From Sphingobacterium nematocida (GTDB lineage: Bacteria > Bacteroidota > Bacteroidia > Sphingobacteriales > Sphingobacteriaceae): 64,000 nucleotides of DNA. Below are positions 60,935-64,000 of the stretch, in pieces. The notes beneath the pieces were generated by a model. That model worked only from the letters and a program-made list of their open reading frames with translations, was not told the DNA's origin and made no database searches. Within the stretch, counting starts at the first letter, position 1; each line of letters opens with the position of its first letter. The DNA lies in assembly GCF_900168125.1 (NCBI RefSeq), contig NZ_FUZF01000013.1, forward strand, positions 89,209-153,208, read 5' to 3'. A program made the translations under genes and the position numbers.

Positions 60935-62191
60935 ATGTTGATTTTCAACTCTATTTTCTTATTTTTCTTAGATTTCTACATATTTTTCGCTCTTAGAGCA
61001 ACAAAGATAAGTTTCGTTCGCAAGAAATGGTTCACGGTAGTTTGGTGGGCCTATTCCTTAAGTTTATTGGCCGGGGTGTTTATATCTTTCAAGTTTAATA
61101 TCCCATTGATGTATCGCTCCATTATTTTGGTGCTTTTCTTCATGACAGCAGTTAGCAAATTTATATACGTTATTGTTTTGCTAATTGACGACTTAAGACG
61201 TGGTGGTGTGTGGGTCTCACGACTTTTTTCGTCAAAAGCTGGAAAATCGATAGAAGAAAGGGTTGAAGAGCTAGAAAAGCCTCTTCCTGAGCAACCGAAA
61301 AATGGGATTAGTCGATCCGATTTTTTACTGAAATCAGGGCTTGTGGTGGCTTCGTTACCCATGTTTCCGCTTGCTTGGGGCGTGCTCTCAAGTGCCTATG
61401 ATTACCGTGTCAGACGGCAAAAGTTAGTGTTACCCAATCTTCCCAAATCCTTCCATGGTTTTAAAATTGCACAAATATCCGATGTTCATTCCGGGTCTTT
61501 TTATAATAAGAAGGCTGTCTTGGGAGGTATAGAGATGCTTTTGGGAGAAAAGCCTGATGCGATCTTCTTTACAGGTGATCTGGTTAATAATGTAGCTTCC
61601 GAAATGAGAGATTATCAAGATATTTTTTCAAAGCTACATGCAGATTTTGGTGTGTATTCTACCTTGGGAAATCATGATTATGGAGATTATTACTATGGGA
61701 AAGAAGATAGTGCTGCAAAACGTAAGAACCTAAAAGACGTAATCGATACCCACAAAGTAATGGGTTGGGATCTTCTTATGGATGAAAACCGGATATTAAA
61801 AGTAGGTAATGAAGAGATCTCTATAGTTGGTGTTCAAAATTGGGGAACTGGCAGATTTCCAAAAAAGGGAGATCTAAATAAGGCCCTTATTGGCACAGAG
61901 GACAAAGCTGTTAAGTTGTTATTATCTCACGATCCCTCACATTGGCGGGCGCAAGTGTTAGATACAGATATTGATGTTATGTTTGCAGGGCATACGCACG
62001 GTATGCAGTTCGGCGTCCGTGGTGAGCATTTTCAATGGAGTCCTGCAAAATATATTTATAAAGAATGGGCAGGATTGTATGAAGAAAATCAGCAAAAGCT
62101 TTATGTTAATACGGGATATGGCTTTTTGGGCTATCCCGGGAGAGTTGGGATACTGCCTGAAATAACGATTTTTGAGTTAGCTACCTCATAA
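60935..62191 (+). CDS. Membrane-anchored metallophosphoesterase
   Basis: 418 residues. Three or four N-terminal transmembrane helices (about 1-90) and another hydrophobic segment near 130-145, then a calcineurin-like domain with all metal motifs: SDVHSG, FTGDLVNN, GNHDYGDYY, LSHDPSHW and GHTHGMQFG. The YkuE/YaeI branch acts on UDP-2,3-diacylglucosamine-like or phospholipid substrates in other bacteria, but the substrate here is unknown. It is in an operon with hemH (7 bp gap), without an obvious functional link. Its stop codon lies in the first arm of the terminator. Confidence 0.85.
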   Translation: MLIFNSIFLFFLDFYIFFALRATKISFVRKKWFTVVWWAYSLSLLAGVFISFKFNIPLMYRSIILVLFFMTAVSKFIYVIVLLIDDLRRGGVWVSRLFSSKAGKSIEERVEELEKPLPEQPKNGISRSDFLLKSGLVVASLPMFPLAWGVLSSAYDYRVRRQKLVLPNLPKSFHGFKIAQISDVHSGSFYNKKAVLGGIEMLLGEKPDAIFFTGDLVNNVASEMRDYQDIFSKLHADFGVYSTLGNHDYGDYYYGKEDSAAKRKNLKDVIDTHKVMGWDLLMDENRILKVGNEEISIVGVQNWGTGRFPKKGDLNKALIGTEDKAVKLLLSHDPSHWRAQVLDTDIDVMFAGHTHGMQFGVRGEHFQWSPAKYIYKEWAGLYEENQQKLYVNTGYGFLGYPGRVGILPEITIFELATS

Positions 62192-62232
62192 AAAACAAAG
62201 CCTGTAGAAAACTTCTACAGGCTTTGTTTTTT
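62190..62232. terminator. Bidirectional terminator between metallophosphoesterase and pfkA
   Basis: A perfect 20-bp stem (62190-62209 and 62213-62232) with a 3-nt loop. The stop codons of both convergent genes (62189-62191 and 62231-62233) lie at the outer ends of the arms. Confidence 0.95.
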
Positions 62233-63205
62233 ACAAAGATAATATTTCTACGATCCGTAAGAGGTTATCGTTGATTTTATCAATATGCTTGATTGCTTTA
62301 TCAAAAGGTGTGAATTGTACTTGGCCACATATTAACCCGGCCATTTCGCCTCTTCGTCCTTCTAAAAGTCCTTCAACGGATGCTACACCGAGTCGACTAG
62401 CAAGTACACGGTCCATGCATGATGGCTTTCCACCACGTTGTATATGTCCCAATATGGATACACGTACATCGTAATGTGGAAAACTCTCTTTAATCTTTTC
62501 CGCTACAACGAGACCACCTTCGTTGTCACCTTCAGCGACGATAATGATTCTAGAGGATTTATTTTTTCTACTCTGATCCAGACGCTTCATGATCGCCTGA
62601 TAGTCTACCTCAAGTTCTGGGATAAGAACCGCTTCAGCTCCCGTACTAATTCCAGAACGAATAGCTATAAGTCCTGAATCGCGTCCCATTACTTCTACAA
62701 CAAATAATCTATCGTGTGATTCGGCTGTATCTCTGATCTTATCGACGGCGTCTACTACTGTATTGATAGCCGTATCATAACCAATCGTGAAGTCGGTTCC
62801 TGCAAGATCGTTGTCAATTGTGCCAGGTATACCTACGATAGGAATATCAAACTCTTCAATAAATTTAGATGCTCCTGTAAATGTACCGTCTCCGCCAATA
62901 ACAACAAGTGCATTAATGCCTAAGTTTTTTATGTTTTCGTAGGCTTTTTTACGTCCTTCTATTGTTCTAAATTCATCGCTTCGAGCTGTTTTTAGGATTG
63001 TTCCACCCCGTTGGATGATATTAGCAACAGATTTGGCATCCATGGATATAATCTCTCCGTTAACTAATCCGTCATACCCACGGCGTACACCAAACATATT
63101 GGCACCATGGTATATACCTGCCCGAACTACAGCACGTATCGCAGCATTCATTCCGGGAGAGTCTCCTCCTGAGGTTAAAACAGCTATATTCTTAATTTCA
63201 CTCAT
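62231..63205 (-). CDS. pfkA: ATP-dependent 6-phosphofructokinase
   Basis: 324 residues from the ATG ending at 63205; the longer frame from 63271 has no family match at its start. Phosphorylates fructose 6-phosphate in glycolysis. NIAVLTSGGDSPGMNAAIRAVVR binds ATP; GGDGTFTGA and PGTIDNDLAGTDFTIGYDTA hold the catalytic Asp; VEVMGRDSG and ILGHIQRGG bind the sugar phosphate. The GGDGT form (Gly at the ATP-discriminating position) supports ATP, not pyrophosphate, as donor. Confidence 0.95.
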   Translation of the reverse strand: MSEIKNIAVLTSGGDSPGMNAAIRAVVRAGIYHGANMFGVRRGYDGLVNGEIISMDAKSVANIIQRGGTILKTARSDEFRTIEGRKKAYENIKNLGINALVVIGGDGTFTGASKFIEEFDIPIVGIPGTIDNDLAGTDFTIGYDTAINTVVDAVDKIRDTAESHDRLFVVEVMGRDSGLIAIRSGISTGAEAVLIPELEVDYQAIMKRLDQSRKNKSSRIIIVAEGDNEGGLVVAEKIKESFPHYDVRVSILGHIQRGGKPSCMDRVLASRLGVASVEGLLEGRRGEMAGLICGQVQFTPFDKAIKHIDKINDNLLRIVEILSL

Positions 63206-63269
63206 ATCTCCAAACCTAGATAAATTTATTTTCAAGTGCAAAATAATTGTTAGATGCATCAAGAAAAAC

Positions 63270-63317
63270 AATACAAAAATAACAACATTTGTTTTTTCAT
63301 GTTGTTATTTTTGTATT
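63270..63317. repeat. 19-bp perfect inverted repeat upstream of pfkA
   Basis: Bases 63270-63288 and 63299-63317 are exact inverted copies with a 10-nt T-rich loop. Each arm contains TATTTTTG, a -7-type box, one on each strand (63306-63313 on +, 63274-63281 on -). It may end the DsbD-like transcript and carry the pfkA promoter at once. Confidence 0.7.
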
Positions 63318-63327
63318 AAAAGTATTG

Positions 63328-64000
63328 TTATTTTGCTTTGAATGCATCGATTCCGGATTGTAGGAACGCTGCATACTTCTCGATGTCGTACACGGCTCCA
63401 CCGGTAGGAACCAACAACTCACCTTCGTTATCCAACAGCGCGTACAAAGGCTGGGAATTGCTCTGGAATTTAGATATCTGGAAGTCTGCATTACGCTTGC
63501 TCACCGTATTGATTTTCTTACCTGTCTGTTTAGATACGTAATGTTCGCTTTCAGGCAGTGTAAGGACCTTGTCATCCACATAGAGCTCAACGAGGATAAA
63601 TTCGTTGTTGAGCATTGCTCTGACCTTAGGACTGCTCCATACCTCAGCTTCCATCTTACGGCAGTTGACACAGTTCCAGCCTGTAAAATCTACCAACAAC
63701 GGTTTCTTCTGTTCTTTGGCAGCAGCTAACGCTTCGTCGTAATCGTAGTAAGGATCCAACCCTTTGATCGTTGACTTGCTATGGAAGTAGGTATAATGTT
63801 TACGGCTTGCCGCAGCGGGATCTGCCGTATGCCCGCCACCTCCACCCGAGGCCATATTGTTCAGATCAAAATCCTGTGTACCTATAGGAGGTAAGAATGC
63901 CGATATCGCTTTCAGAGGCGCTCCCCATAGACCGGGCACCATGTACACCACAAAGGAGAATACCAATATAGCGAACATCGTACGTGGAATGGAAAGAAAC
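63328..64000 (-). CDS. DsbD-like thiol:disulfide interchange protein, C-terminal part
   Basis: The frame is open to the window end, so the N-terminal membrane part is missing. The visible 223 residues start with the last transmembrane helix (TMFAILVFSFVVYMVPGLWG), a Gly-rich linker (MASGGGGGH) and a thioredoxin-like domain: KPLLVDFTGWNCVNCRKMEAEVW with the redox pair in CVNC, then FILVELYVDDK and QPLYALLDNEGELL with the cis-Pro. This is the arrangement of Bacteroidota DsbD/cytochrome-c-biogenesis reductases that pass electrons from the cytoplasm to periplasmic thiols. It is followed by the inverted repeat at 63270. Confidence 0.88.
   Translation of the reverse strand, partial: FLSIPRTMFAILVFSFVVYMVPGLWGAPLKAISAFLPPIGTQDFDLNNMASGGGGGHTADPAAASRKHYTYFHSKSTIKGLDPYYDYDEALAAAKEQKKPLLVDFTGWNCVNCRKMEAEVWSSPKVRAMLNNEFILVELYVDDKVLTLPESEHYVSKQTGKKINTVSKRNADFQISKFQSNSQPLYALLDNEGELLVPTGGAVYDIEKYAAFLQSGIDAFKAK

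Noticed and set aside
1..64000. CRISPR arrays, tRNA, rRNA or riboswitches
   Set aside because: No regular spaced repeats, cloverleaf-like segments or known riboswitch cores were recognised on reading either strand.

Overview
The window comes from a Bacteroidota chromosome, most likely Sphingobacterium or a close relative in the Sphingobacteriaceae. The evidence is four SusC/SusD outer-membrane pairs, Bacteroidota-type -7 promoter boxes (TAnnTTTG), many SpII lipoproteins with short lipoboxes, weak Shine-Dalgarno sites and several TTG starts. The genus is an inference. No rRNA, tRNA, CRISPR array, transposase or integrase was seen.

Layout. 1-1525: the end of a glycan-utilization locus that starts before the window (DUF5017-like surface lipoprotein plus a GH16 glucanase-type lipoprotein). 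1572-4876: a zinc-ribbon protein, an HdeD-like membrane protein and a membrane-anchored nucleotide-sugar 4,6-dehydratase (CapD/WbpM type). 5255-9787: a SusC/SusD pair with no enzymes, flanked by a direct repeat of the 3' end of the dehydratase gene, which looks like the scar of an acquisition. 10154-12412: a small lipoprotein and an AsmA-like protein.

12538-30102: an extended locus with an ECF sigma factor, a FecR anti-sigma factor, an STN-bearing SusC with its SusD, a beta-helix lipoprotein, a secreted YdcF (DUF218) protein with a hemopexin-like C-terminus and a phosphodiester glycosidase. After a terminator and a new -7 box come a secreted PHP-family phosphoesterase and a second SusC/SusD pair clearly paralogous to the first. 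The enzymes have no ordinary glycoside hydrolase among them and point to phosphodiester bonds, so I infer a system for uptake and dismantling of a phosphate-bridged glycan. This is the best candidate in the window for something undescribed.

30195-45717: a complete sialic-acid locus. A FadR-type GntR regulator diverges from a nine-gene operon: SusC, SusD, N-acetylneuraminate lyase, kelch mutarotase (NanM), MFS transporter, two-domain sialate O-acetylesterase, N-acylglucosamine 2-epimerase, GH20 hexosaminidase and GH33 sialidase. The order of action would be deacetylation and cleavage outside, import through SusC/D and the MFS carrier, anomer equilibration by NanM, aldol cleavage to ManNAc and pyruvate, and epimerization to GlcNAc. 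The intergenic region has an exact TTTG-N19-TAnnTTTG promoter overlapped by a 13-bp perfect inverted repeat whose arms each contain a FadR-type TGTnnnACA site.

46163-52762: scattered small genes and regulators (NTF2-like, GNAT, TetR, LacI, a LuxR-type HTH, two small proteins of unknown function) and UDP-glucose dehydrogenase, with several strong palindromes between genes. 52944-64000: housekeeping genes (dnaG, yraN, glutamine cyclotransferase, an exported peptide-deformylase-like protein, ruvX, ybeY, ndk, ispH, hemH, a membrane metallophosphoesterase, pfkA) and the C-terminal part of a DsbD-like thiol reductase cut by the window end. Convergent pairs here share long perfect bidirectional terminators.
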